Source: Thermoplasmatales archaeon SW_10_69_26
Lineage (GTDB): Archaea; Thermoplasmatota; SW-10-69-26
Length of the DNA: 13,487 bases
Direction of reading: 5' to 3'
NCBI GenBank assembly: GCA_003009755.1
Contig: PXUB01000007.1
Coordinates: forward strand, 46,941-60,427
Positions 7,245 to 13,326 of this stretch are shown one piece after another. Each line of letters starts with the position of its first letter. The first letter of the stretch is position 1. Position numbers and translations under genes: made by a program. The notes beneath the pieces were generated by a model. It worked only from the letters and a program-made list of their open reading frames with translations, did not search any database and was not told the DNA's origin.

Positions 7245-8543
7245 ATGGCGAGAGGGAGAGGCAAAGCGGCTGCCGGTAGGGCGACGAGCGGAGCATGGTG
7301 GACGGTTCTGGCGGTCGCCGCGTTGGTGGTGACCGCTGGGATCGCCGGACAGGTGGGGGCGATCAACCCCACCGACGACGACGCTGGGTCCGGCCGCGAC
7401 GCGGGCGATCAGCCGGCGACCGCCGTCCCGATCGAGCCGGGCACCCACGAGGGTCGTGTGACGGAGACGGTCGACACGCGCGACCACTACAGCTTCGCGG
7501 CCGACGAAGGGGACGTGGTCGTCGTCACCGTGCCCGATGGCGGCGCGCGGCTGTGGATCGGCCTGGTCGGTCCCGACGGCGAGGAGCACGCCTACGGGGC
7601 CGACTTGGAGGGCGTCTGGCTTCCGATCCCGGAGGCCGGGACGTGGACGGTGCTCGTCGAGCTGACGGGCGCCAGCAGCGATCTGCCGGCCGCTGCCGTC
7701 GACTACACCATCGAGCTCGAGCGCTCGCAGGACTACTACGTCCACGAGCGCACCGTCGCGGATGGCTGGTACACCGCCGAGGCCGCCGTCGACGAGCCGG
7801 GTCGGTTGATGGGCTACGTGCGCGGGCAGTCTCCGCAGGACCCCGGGGAAGCCTACGGGAACTTCGGCGCGGTCGCCTCCTGGAAGGCCAAGCCCGAGGG
7901 CGGCCGAATCTTGTCCTGGAGTGCGCACGCGTACGGGCACGGCGCCACCTCCGAGGACTCTCCGTTCGCGATCGCCTCCGAGATCCTCCCCGGCGACGAC
8001 GGGGCCCAGGCCGCCTCCTTCAGCCCCTGGAGCGAGGGGCAGATCCTGGACAGCTATGCCGAGGCCCAGATGCGCTTGACGGCGCTCGAGGCGCCCAGCG
8101 AGCACGGGCTCCGGGTGGCGATCGCCTCGACCTCGCCGCTGGAGGTTCGCGAGGCTACCGGGTCGGAGGTGGTCCACTGGACGACCAGCGACAACGAGGA
8201 GGAGACGGTCCTGCAGACCGGCGGCGTCGTCGCCACGGAGGCCGCCAACCTCACCGTCCCGACCGACCACGGCCTGCGCGGGGCTTTCTACACCTACGAC
8301 GCAGGCGGCGAGATCCACACGCCCGACAGCGACTGCCACGAAGCTGGAAGTGGCGAGCTGTTCGCCGACCCGCAAGCCGGATCCTGGGAGTTCCGCCTGA
8401 ACCCGGTGCAGGACGTCGGCTACACCGAGCACGTCTACCTCGTCGCGGCCGACATCCCCCAGCTGGGCACCTTCGACTGGGGCGGCAACCCTCCGCTGGC
8501 CACCGTGAACGGTCGCCCTTGCGGCCAGGCGGCGGGGAGCTGA
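7245..8543 (+). CDS. Secreted protein with PPC-like domain
   Basis: From the ATG at 7245 the product has 432 residues. A basic N-terminus (MARGRGK) and a hydrophobic stretch (about 19-38) act as a signal peptide or anchor. The region about 48-155 (DAGDQPATAVPIEPGTHEG, then DTRDHYSFAADEGDVVVV and LWIGLVGPDGEEH) has the layout of the bacterial pre-peptidase C-terminal beta-sandwich domain. The remaining 280 residues are acidic and beta-rich, with two cysteines near EIHTPDSDC and NGRPCG that could form a disulfide. No protease triad was recognised, so the protein is probably a binding or structural exoprotein. The open frame extends to 7104, but the signal sequence fits the later ATG and the upstream part reads like non-coding sequence. 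It is the last host-like gene before the element. Confidence 0.8.
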   Translation: MARGRGKAAAGRATSGAWWTVLAVAALVVTAGIAGQVGAINPTDDDAGSGRDAGDQPATAVPIEPGTHEGRVTETVDTRDHYSFAADEGDVVVVTVPDGGARLWIGLVGPDGEEHAYGADLEGVWLPIPEAGTWTVLVELTGASSDLPAAAVDYTIELERSQDYYVHERTVADGWYTAEAAVDEPGRLMGYVRGQSPQDPGEAYGNFGAVASWKAKPEGGRILSWSAHAYGHGATSEDSPFAIASEILPGDDGAQAASFSPWSEGQILDSYAEAQMRLTALEAPSEHGLRVAIASTSPLEVREATGSEVVHWTTSDNEEETVLQTGGVVATEAANLTVPTDHGLRGAFYTYDAGGEIHTPDSDCHEAGSGELFADPQAGSWEFRLNPVQDVGYTEHVYLVAADIPQLGTFDWGGNPPLATVNGRPCGQAAGS

Positions 8544-8574
8544 CCGCGCCCCGCCTAGGTCTGTCACCCCTGAC

Positions 8575-8589
8575 CGGTAACACCGATCG
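8575..8589. repeat. CGGT-n3-ACCG palindrome at presumed left boundary
   Basis: CGGTAACACCG within GACCGGTAACACCGATC is an imperfect palindrome 31 bases after the host gene stop. Its reverse complement, CGATCGGTGTTACCG, matches 329-345 except for two extra bases (CG) there. It could be a regulator site or part of the attachment region; neither is shown. Confidence 0.25.
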
Positions 8590-8639
8590 CGAAGCCGCCC
8601 TCACGATGAGGTTTTCGCTCGGTCCCCACGGCCTGCGGG

Positions 8640-8645
8640 GGAGGT
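8640..8645 (+). promoter_or_regulatory. Shine-Dalgarno of the 56-residue gene
   Basis: GGAGGT lies exactly six bases before the ATG at 8652. The same sequence at the same spacing precedes the recombinase start, supporting both as real translation starts. Confidence 0.55.
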
Positions 8646-8651
8646 CGTACC

Positions 8652-8822
8652 ATGATGAGCAAAACCGAAGCCATACATGAATGCCCCGATTCTCCTTCGG
8701 CTGTTTCGGGTGGAGGCGTAAGGGAGAGCCTTCAGCGCGTGAAGCTAACGACGTCTACGGGTCCGATACCGACTCGTTCAGGACAGTTGGAGAGCCCTGA
8801 ACCGGGCATGGCTGGGAGGTAG
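8652..8822 (+). CDS. 56-residue polar protein upstream of recombinase
   Basis: The frame begins MMSKTEAIHE, is rich in Ser, Thr, Pro and Gly, and ends PEPGMAGR, with its stop five bases before the recombinase GTG. A perfect GGAGGT six bases upstream and a TTTTCG AT-richer patch about 40 bases upstream support expression. Codon use is less GC-biased than in neighbouring genes (AAA, ATA, TCT, CTA), in line with recent acquisition or with non-coding sequence. No DNA-binding motif is obvious, so a directionality-factor role is only a positional guess. If not a gene, this stretch would be a 283-base non-coding region with hairpins such as 8727-8746. Confidence 0.45.
   Translation: MMSKTEAIHECPDSPSAVSGGGVRESLQRVKLTTSTGPIPTRSGQLESPEPGMAGR
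8727..8746. repeat. AGC(C)TTCA-GCGCG-TGAAGCT hairpin
   Basis: A 7-bp stem with one bulged C and a 5-base loop lies inside the putative 56-residue gene, upstream of the recombinase. It could be an operator, part of an attachment core or an mRNA structure; no other copy was found in the window. Confidence 0.3.
8815..8820 (+). promoter_or_regulatory. Shine-Dalgarno fixing the recombinase GTG start
   Basis: GGAGGT ends six bases before GTG at 8827. The ATG at 8809 is followed four codons later by TAG in its own frame, so it cannot be the recombinase start. Confidence 0.65.
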
Positions 8823-8826
8823 TTGC

Positions 8827-9711
8827 GTGGCGGGGTCCCTGACGGGACCGCAAGCTCGCTGGGAGGGGGACCAAGCGAAGGCTGCCGGGTATATCCGATA
8901 CAGTACGATCGACCAAGACCACGAGCGCGAGACGGGTGTCGACGCCCAGCTTGAGAGCATCAAAGAGCACTGCCGCCAGCAGGGCCACGAGCTCGACCGG
9001 GTCTACAAGGACGTCAAGTCGGGCCGCAACGTCGACCGAGCTGAGTTTTACGAGCTGCTCGACTGCGTGGCAGACTACGACGTCCTCGTCACGCGCGAGA
9101 TCTCGCGCTTCGGTCGTGACAAGGACGGCGTCAGCCAGGCCTATCTCATCCAGAAAGCGCGCGCCGCCGGCGTCATCGTCGAGACCACGGACGGAAAGGC
9201 GTTCGACCTTGAGGACCGCTTTGATCGGGCCTTCTTCAAGATGCTCGGCATCATCGCCGACCTCGAGGTCGGGTCGCTCGAGGAGCGCGTCCGCGAGGGC
9301 AAGCGCGAGGGCGCGAAGGCCGGCTACTGGGTGAGCGGCACGCCGCCAACCGGATACGAGACCGAGGGACCCCAGGGCCAGAAGGTGCTTGTCCCGAACG
9401 AGAACGCCGCCTACATCCGACAGATGTTCGAGCGGTACGTCCAAGGCGAGAGCATGCGGGATCTCGCCGCCTGGTTCCGCTACGCCGAGGCCGACCTTCC
9501 CTCCTCCCAGCCCTCGATCGGCAACCTCATCCGAAACCCGGCGTACAAGGGCAAAATCACCTGGAAGGGCGAGATCAACGAGGGCCAGCACGACGGGATC
9601 GTCAGCGAGGCGCTCTGGGAGGCCGCCCAAGACATACGCGAGGGCCGCCGGCGGACCTACCAGTGCTGGGACAAGGGCCTCGACGATGACGGGGAGAACG
9701 GCTCAGGGTAG
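8827..9711 (+). CDS. Serine recombinase / integrase, short form
   Basis: The 294-residue product has the resolvase catalytic domain first: YIRYST with nucleophile Ser26 and Arg24, then GVDAQLESIKEHC, a VYKDVKSGRNVDR loop, and VTREISRFGRDKDG with the conserved S-R-x-x-R arginines. The long helix E linker (FKMLGIIADLEVGSLEERV) leads into the Recombinase DNA-binding domain: GTPPTGYE, EAAYIRQMF-like text, SIGNLIRNPAYKGKITWKG and VSEALWEAAQ. The protein stops about there, so the zinc ribbon and coiled coil of large serine integrases are missing. Such enzymes join element and chromosomal attachment sites without needing a tRNA target. It probably shares a transcript with the 56-residue gene and converges on the operon, overlapping its last gene by 9 bases. 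Confidence 0.93.
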   Translation: MAGSLTGPQARWEGDQAKAAGYIRYSTIDQDHERETGVDAQLESIKEHCRQQGHELDRVYKDVKSGRNVDRAEFYELLDCVADYDVLVTREISRFGRDKDGVSQAYLIQKARAAGVIVETTDGKAFDLEDRFDRAFFKMLGIIADLEVGSLEERVREGKREGAKAGYWVSGTPPTGYETEGPQGQKVLVPNENAAYIRQMFERYVQGESMRDLAAWFRYAEADLPSSQPSIGNLIRNPAYKGKITWKGEINEGQHDGIVSEALWEAAQDIREGRRRTYQCWDKGLDDDGENGSG

Positions 9712-10008
9712 CTTGGCGAGCACGACGATGTCGTCCTCGAAGGCGCGGCCGACGTAGACGTCGGCGGGGCGCTTGAGCTCGTCGTCGAGCTGTTCGGTCG
9801 CCTTCTCCCCGCTCTCCCACTCGACGGTGATGCCGTCGGGGTTCTCGACGACCTCCCACCAGCTCGGGCCGGCGAGGACGAGCACGCGGGCGCCCTCCCA
9901 CGAGCTGGGGGCTCGCGCGACGCCGGCGCTGTTCGCTCGGGTGAGCTTGACGGCGTCGACGGGAATCTTGTCCGTCCCCGCGGGCTCGTACTCCTCTCGG
10001 GCTGGCAC
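9703..10008 (-). CDS. AbrB/DUF2080-like small protein, copy 2
   Basis: The 101-residue product starts at GTG, with a G-rich Shine-Dalgarno-like run just upstream. The segment AVKLTRANSAGVARAPSSW followed by EGARVLVL fits the swapped-hairpin AbrB pattern (x-V-x-x-x-G-N-S-x-x-V-x-x-P-x-x-W-x-G-x-x-V) seen in DUF2080 proteins of haloarchaeal transposons and viruses. An acidic middle follows, then a second short hairpin, DVYVGRAFEDDIVVLAK. It shares both segments with the gene just upstream at 10035-10313. DNA binding is possible from the family, but the role is unknown. It is the last gene of the operon, 26 bases after the previous stop, and its end overlaps the recombinase gene. Confidence 0.7.
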   Translation of the reverse strand: MPAREEYEPAGTDKIPVDAVKLTRANSAGVARAPSSWEGARVLVLAGPSWWEVVENPDGITVEWESGEKATEQLDDELKRPADVYVGRAFEDDIVVLAKLP

Positions 10009-10034
10009 GAGCCCCCGTGAGGGCGAGGATGGGC

Positions 10035-10313
10035 TTAGTCGCTTGGGTCACGGACGAGGATGGCCTCCTCGCCCTCGAGGCCCTTCGCGATGTAGAGCTG
10101 CGGCGGCCCGGTCCCGCCCCAGGGCGTGGCCGTGTGCTCGTAGGCGACGTCCGCGGTCACGGTGACCTGGTCCTCGTCGACGTCGACGTGGATCGTGTAG
10201 TCGCCGTCGGGCACGAGCACGTGGATCGGGTCGCCCTGCCAGTCGGTGGGAGCGTACACGCGCCGGCTGGCGGGCACGGTGCGTCTCTCGACTGCGCTGC
10301 CGGTGACGGTCAC
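10035..10313 (-). CDS. AbrB/DUF2080-like small protein, copy 1
   Basis: The 92-residue product begins at a GTG that forms GTGA with the previous stop. RRTVPASRRVYAPTDWQ followed by GDPIHVLV follows the AbrB-like hairpin pattern (V-Y-x-P-x-x-W-x-G-x-x-V). An acidic beta-rich middle (DGDYTIHVDVDEDQVTVT) and a C-terminal hairpin (LYIAKGLEGEEAILV) follow. The latter aligns with DVYVGRAFEDDIVVL of the downstream protein. The two look like diverged tandem duplicates. Dimeric DNA binding or a toxin-antitoxin-like antitoxin are options; no toxin is visible nearby. Confidence 0.65.
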   Translation of the reverse strand: MTVTGSAVERRTVPASRRVYAPTDWQGDPIHVLVPDGDYTIHVDVDEDQVTVTADVAYEHTATPWGGTGPPQLYIAKGLEGEEAILVRDPSD

Positions 10314-10405
10314 GCGCCTCTCTCCTCGAGGCGTTGGTCGATCTGCTCGAACACGGGCCGCAGCTCGCTCGCCGGGCTTCCTCGGCGCCCGCTGCTATCC
10401 GGCAT
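10310..10405 (-). CDS. 31-residue helical microprotein
   Basis: The frame reads MPDSSGRRGSPASELRPVF then EQIDQRLEERGA, a disordered basic N-terminus followed by a short amphipathic helix. It starts inside the zinc-finger gene (11-base overlap) and its TGA forms GTGA with the next start. Coupled overlaps on both sides are the main evidence that it is a gene; function is unknown. Confidence 0.5.
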   Translation of the reverse strand: MPDSSGRRGSPASELRPVFEQIDQRLEERGA

Positions 10406-10547
10406 CGTCCCCGACCCCCGCGAGGAGGCTGTCCAGGTGCTTCTCGCGGCACGCGCGGCAGAGGTCGCGTTCGCGCTGGCCGATCGTGATCGAGGCGGTC
10501 GGCGTGTTGCCGCAGGCTTCGCAGACGAGTTTCTCCTGCTCAGGCAT
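10395..10547 (-). CDS. 50-residue zinc-finger protein
   Basis: Two CxxC pairs (Cys9/Cys12 in VCEACGN and Cys30/Cys33 in DLCRACR) separated by 17 residues make a four-cysteine zinc knuckle, followed by a helix (REKHLDSLLAG). This layout is common in small virus and phage proteins of unknown role, often presumed to bind nucleic acid or protein. The ATG lies within the end of the 26-residue gene (8-base overlap), so translation is probably coupled. Confidence 0.7.
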   Translation of the reverse strand: MPEQEKLVCEACGNTPTASITIGQRERDLCRACREKHLDSLLAGVGDDAG

Positions 10548-10620
10548 CCTCGGGCGCCTCCACCTCGGAGGCGGCTTCGACCTCGGCGCTGCCCTCCAGC
10601 GTCACGCGGAACCGAGGCAT
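10540..10620 (-). CDS. 26-residue acidic microprotein
   Basis: The frame reads MPRFRVTLEGSAEVEAASE then VEAPEDA. The pattern, one basic strand (RFRVTLEG) followed by an acidic Glu/Ala-rich stretch, recurs in small phage and haloviral proteins. The ATG shares one base with the nuclease stop (TGATG), and the end overlaps the zinc-finger start. It is too short for confident family assignment. Confidence 0.5.
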   Translation of the reverse strand: MPRFRVTLEGSAEVEAASEVEAPEDA

Positions 10621-11813
10621 CAGGCGTCCCTCCGTTGGATGTACGTGTACCCGTTGCGGGTCTGCTTCTCCTCGAGGCAGGCGGACAGCGCGTTCCCGTG
10701 CGCCTCGAGGTCGGGCGTGTCGATGGCTTCGAGCGCGTCCTGCAACCGTTCTTCGTCGAGCCGGGTCTCGGTCCCGATCTCGATGCCCTCGATCCCGGTC
10801 AGGCCCAGGTCGTCCAGCCGCTCGGCGAGGCCCTGCTCGTCCGTCACGGTCGCAGTCGGCACGTCCTCTCGATACGCGTCGAGGTTCTCGTCCGTGTGTT
10901 CGTCGAGGAGCTTGCGCGCCTTCTCGACGTCGAGCTCCTGCTTCGTGCCCGGGCTGTTGTAGACGGCCTGGTACGGGCCGACCACGATGCTGTCCTCGAC
11001 GGTCTTGGCCTGGATCTCGTGGATTTTCTCGCGCTTCTCGTCGTAGGCCTGCTCGTGCTGTTCCTTCTGCTCCTTGGCCCAGCCCGCCTCCATGACGAGC
11101 TCGTGCAGGTCCTCGGGCGCCTCGACGAGATCGTCCAGCGCGGCCTCATCCGAGGTAACCTCGTCCGTTGTGGAGCCATCCGGCTCCCAGGTCCCGGCCA
11201 CCATGGCGCGCACCATCTGACCGTACTCCTCGTAGGCCTGCGTCATGCGCTGCCCGACACCGTCGCCGTCGAGCCGGATCGCCTCCCACTCGAGGCCGCG
11301 GCCGCCCCACCAGTCCACGATCAGGGTCTCGACCTTGTCGACGCCGAGCACCTCGCTCGCGGGGTTCCAGTCGCCGTCGGGCGTGCGGGCTTCGCCGCGC
11401 TCAATCGCCAGCGCGTAGAGCGCGAGCTGGTCGAGGTAGTCCTCCCGCTTGTCATCGGTGAGCTGGTAGCTGCTGCTCGTCTTCAGGTCCCGCAGCGCGC
11501 CGTCCGGCGTCAGACAGTCGAAGTGCCCGTGCCAGTACAGTCCACCGGTCTCGGGGATCTCCAAGCGGACCTCGGTCTCGCCGTTCGGCGCGTCCCCGTA
11601 CACGGTCTGGTGGAGCACCGTGCCCTTGGCGCGGGATCCCTGATCCTCGTCCTCGGGCAAGGGCTTGCCCCGGATCCGCATGCGCGTCAGAGTCGGGTCC
11701 CACGTCATGGTGCTGATGCCGAGGTGGTCGTCGTCGGGCCGCCCGGGATGCGTGTCCACCGCCTCTTGGAGCCGCTTGCGCGCGAAGTCGGGAGCCTCCT
11801 CAAGGATCCTCAC
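10620..11813 (-). CDS. PD-(D/E)XK exonuclease, RecB/Cas4-like, with helical C-terminus
   Basis: The 397-residue product starts at GTG within GTGA. The nuclease core is clear: GTVLHQT (His68), HGHFDCLTPDG (Asp99), DLKTSS (Asp109-x-Lys111) and YLDQLALYALA (Q-x3-Y, 129-133), the order seen in RecB, AddB and Cas4 nucleases. No four-cysteine iron-sulfur cluster is visible, unlike typical Cas4. Residues about 225-290 are a long charged helix (HELVMEAGWAKEQKEQHEQ), as in phage YqaJ/exonuclease-type proteins, followed by a segment binding or capping the core. It directly follows the ERF-like annealing gene with a 4-base overlap. It probably resects DNA ends to 3' single strands that the partner then anneals, as in lambda Red-type systems. 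Substrate preference is inferred, not seen. Confidence 0.85.
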   Translation of the reverse strand: MRILEEAPDFARKRLQEAVDTHPGRPDDDHLGISTMTWDPTLTRMRIRGKPLPEDEDQGSRAKGTVLHQTVYGDAPNGETEVRLEIPETGGLYWHGHFDCLTPDGALRDLKTSSSYQLTDDKREDYLDQLALYALAIERGEARTPDGDWNPASEVLGVDKVETLIVDWWGGRGLEWEAIRLDGDGVGQRMTQAYEEYGQMVRAMVAGTWEPDGSTTDEVTSDEAALDDLVEAPEDLHELVMEAGWAKEQKEQHEQAYDEKREKIHEIQAKTVEDSIVVGPYQAVYNSPGTKQELDVEKARKLLDEHTDENLDAYREDVPTATVTDEQGLAERLDDLGLTGIEGIEIGTETRLDEERLQDALEAIDTPDLEAHGNALSACLEEKQTRNGYTYIQRRDA

Positions 11814-12739
11814 GAGGACCCACCCCCGAGTGTGGCCTTCTCCTTGAGACCCTGGAGCTTCTCGATCATCGCACCCGCCTCGTCCATCGTCCTCGGCTTG
11901 CCGCGCATCGCGTTGCTGTCGAATGGGTTCGCGTCATCCTCCATCTCGCCGGCGCTCGTCGGGACGCCCGCGTTGCGGCACTCCTCCCGCAGGTCTTGGA
12001 TGAACTCGAGCTGGGGCCCACTGGGGTCCTGCCCGGTCGACGACTGGGACTGCTGGGTGCCCTGCCCGCTGCCGGGATCGGCGTCGACCTCGACGTCCCC
12101 GCTCTCGAGCAACAGCATCTTCGACAGGGCGTAGCGGAGGAGCTGGGATTCGAGCGCGTAGTGGTGCTTGTCGCCGGCGTTCTCGTTCTCGCCGACGACG
12201 CGGCGGCCCATGCGGCTGTCGCCGTCGGTCAGGTAGACCTCCATGACGGCCGTCACGCACCAACGCTGGTTCCCGCTGCCCGTGGTGCCCGACGGCTGCT
12301 TATAGGTGTCGACGATGCTGCTGTGCACCCAGACGTCCGCCTCGGCCAAGGGTTCGGCGACGGCGCCGTTCACGTCGTCGTAGGTTGAGTACTCGTGGTC
12401 GATGTGGCTGTTGTACCCGCTCTTCGGGATCGTGCCGATGTTCTGGCGGGCCTCGCACACCTTCTCGATGAGCGCAGGGCTGGGGTCGCCGAGCGGCGTG
12501 CTGCCTTGGACGCGGAACCGCCAGGTCTCCTCGCCCTCGGGGCCCTGGTCCTTGCCCATGTCGAAGGGGCTGCTGGGCTTGGTCTCGGTGACCTGGACCT
12601 CGCGCACCGTGCGGCCGTCGACGGCTTGCAGGATGTCGTCGATGACCATCTTGGCCTGGCTCTGTGTGAGGCTCTCGCCTGCGTCGTCGATGTCGTCGGT
12701 CTCCCCGTCCGCGGGCGTGGCTTCTTCGGTCTCCGTCAC
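11810..12739 (-). CDS. ERF-family single-strand annealing protein
   Basis: Starting at the GTG that overlaps the preceding stop, the product has 309 residues. The ERF-like core spans about 91-212: KVCEARQNIGTIPKSGYN, HEYSTYDDVNGAVAEPLAEA, a beta strand around WCVTAVMEVYLTDG, then GENENAGDKHHYALESQ and LLRYALSKMLLLES, matching the ERF motif of a DK followed by a helical A-x-R-YAL segment. An acidic linker (213-245) and a helical C-terminus follow. An ATG at 12787 in frame would overlap the upstream gene by 52 bases, so GTG is preferred. Such proteins pair homologous single strands during virus replication and repair. The exonuclease partner lies immediately downstream. Confidence 0.82.
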   Translation of the reverse strand: MTETEEATPADGETDDIDDAGESLTQSQAKMVIDDILQAVDGRTVREVQVTETKPSSPFDMGKDQGPEGEETWRFRVQGSTPLGDPSPALIEKVCEARQNIGTIPKSGYNSHIDHEYSTYDDVNGAVAEPLAEADVWVHSSIVDTYKQPSGTTGSGNQRWCVTAVMEVYLTDGDSRMGRRVVGENENAGDKHHYALESQLLRYALSKMLLLESGDVEVDADPGSGQGTQQSQSSTGQDPSGPQLEFIQDLREECRNAGVPTSAGEMEDDANPFDSNAMRGKPRTMDEAGAMIEKLQGLKEKATLGGGSS

Positions 12740-12855
12740 GGGTCCACCCCCTGGCGCCAGCGAGGGTCGCTGCGGTCGAACAGCCACACGGTCTCGACCT
12801 GGAGCGTGGTCGGCGTGTCTTCCTCGAGCTCGCCGATCGCGTGCTGGCGTGCCAT
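12736..12855 (-). CDS. 39-residue protein of unknown function
   Basis: The frame opens MARQHAIGELEEDTPTTLQ and continues with VETVWLFDRSDPRWRQGVDP. Its ATG shares one base with the upstream stop, and its TGA forms GTGA with the annealing-protein start. Clean coupling on both sides is the main support. No motif is recognised. Confidence 0.6.
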   Translation of the reverse strand: MARQHAIGELEEDTPTTLQVETVWLFDRSDPRWRQGVDP

Positions 12856-13058
12856 CAGGCTCCCTCCTCGATGGGGATGAGGACGTGGATCAGGTCGTCC
12901 CAGAACGCCAGGTCGACCCCCTCTTCCCGCATGGTGCCCGTCTCGCCGAGCACGGCAAGCACGGCCTCGTGCTCGCCGCGGGCGATTTGGAGCTCGACGG
13001 CGAGCTCGTCGTGCCCGTGGTAGGGGCTCGGTTCGATGGAGCATCCGATGCTCGGCAT
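12855..13058 (-). CDS. 67-residue acidic protein of unknown function
   Basis: The product begins MPSIGCSIEPSPYHGHDE and continues with an amphipathic region (LQIARGEHEAVLAVLGE) and a hydrophobic end (FWDDLIHVLIPIEEGA). No domain is recognised; there is no membrane helix or metal motif beyond isolated Cys/His. The ATG shares one base with the stop of the first operon gene, indicating coupled translation. Confidence 0.65.
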   Translation of the reverse strand: MPSIGCSIEPSPYHGHDELAVELQIARGEHEAVLAVLGETGTMREEGVDLAFWDDLIHVLIPIEEGA

Positions 13059-13297
13059 CAGGCGGCCCCCTGCTGGTAGTCGATGACCTCGAGGTTAACG
13101 CGCTCGTCGCCGCGCCCGGGTGTCTCGTCCCAGGCGAGGACGGCGGGGCAGTCGTCGCACGTGGCCCGGACGGAGATGACGTCGGGCTCGAGCTGCTCGC
13201 GGTCGATCACGCGGCAGGACTCGTGCAGGCACGTGTTCGGCTCGGGCGGCTTGAGCCGGCGTCGTTCGGCTCGTCGTAGGTTCGCGTCGGCGTACAT
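13058..13297 (-). CDS. 79-residue zinc-ribbon-like protein, first gene of operon
   Basis: A basic N-terminal helix (NLRRAERRRLKPPEP) precedes CLHESC (Cys23, His25, Cys28) and CDDC (Cys47, Cys50), a plausible zinc ribbon, then an acidic end. GGTGA lies about 7 bases before the ATG and the operator-promoter region just beyond. Similar small zinc proteins open early operons in many archaeal viruses, with unknown function. The basic helix plus metal site suggests nucleic-acid binding. Confidence 0.7.
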   Translation of the reverse strand: MYADANLRRAERRRLKPPEPNTCLHESCRVIDREQLEPDVISVRATCDDCPAVLAWDETPGRGDERVNLEVIDYQQGAA

Positions 13298-13309
13298 CGG
13301 GTGTTCACC

Positions 13310-13326
13310 AGCGCCCCGGTGGCGCT
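13310..13326 (-). repeat. Leader hairpin before the operon
   Basis: AGCGCC and GGCGCT form a 6-bp inverted repeat around a 5-base loop, 13 bases before the first start codon and inside the predicted short leader. It touches the first operator half-site. It may affect translation or be chance in GC-rich sequence. Confidence 0.3.

Noticed and set aside
7113-8567. 484-codon open frame on the minus strand
   Set aside because: Antisense shadow of the secreted PPC-like gene.
8755-9630. 291-codon open frame on the minus strand
   Set aside because: Antisense to the serine recombinase, whose catalytic and DNA-binding motifs are unmistakable.
10620-11813. Cas4 adaptation nuclease
   Set aside because: The four-cysteine cluster and any cas neighbours or CRISPR array are missing; pairing with an annealing protein fits a viral exonuclease better.
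10017-12134. 705-codon open frame on the plus strand
   Set aside because: It runs antisense through the microgenes, nuclease and annealing gene, is an Arg/Leu/Val-rich product without any domain, and arises because GC-rich coding sequence has few stops on the opposite strand.
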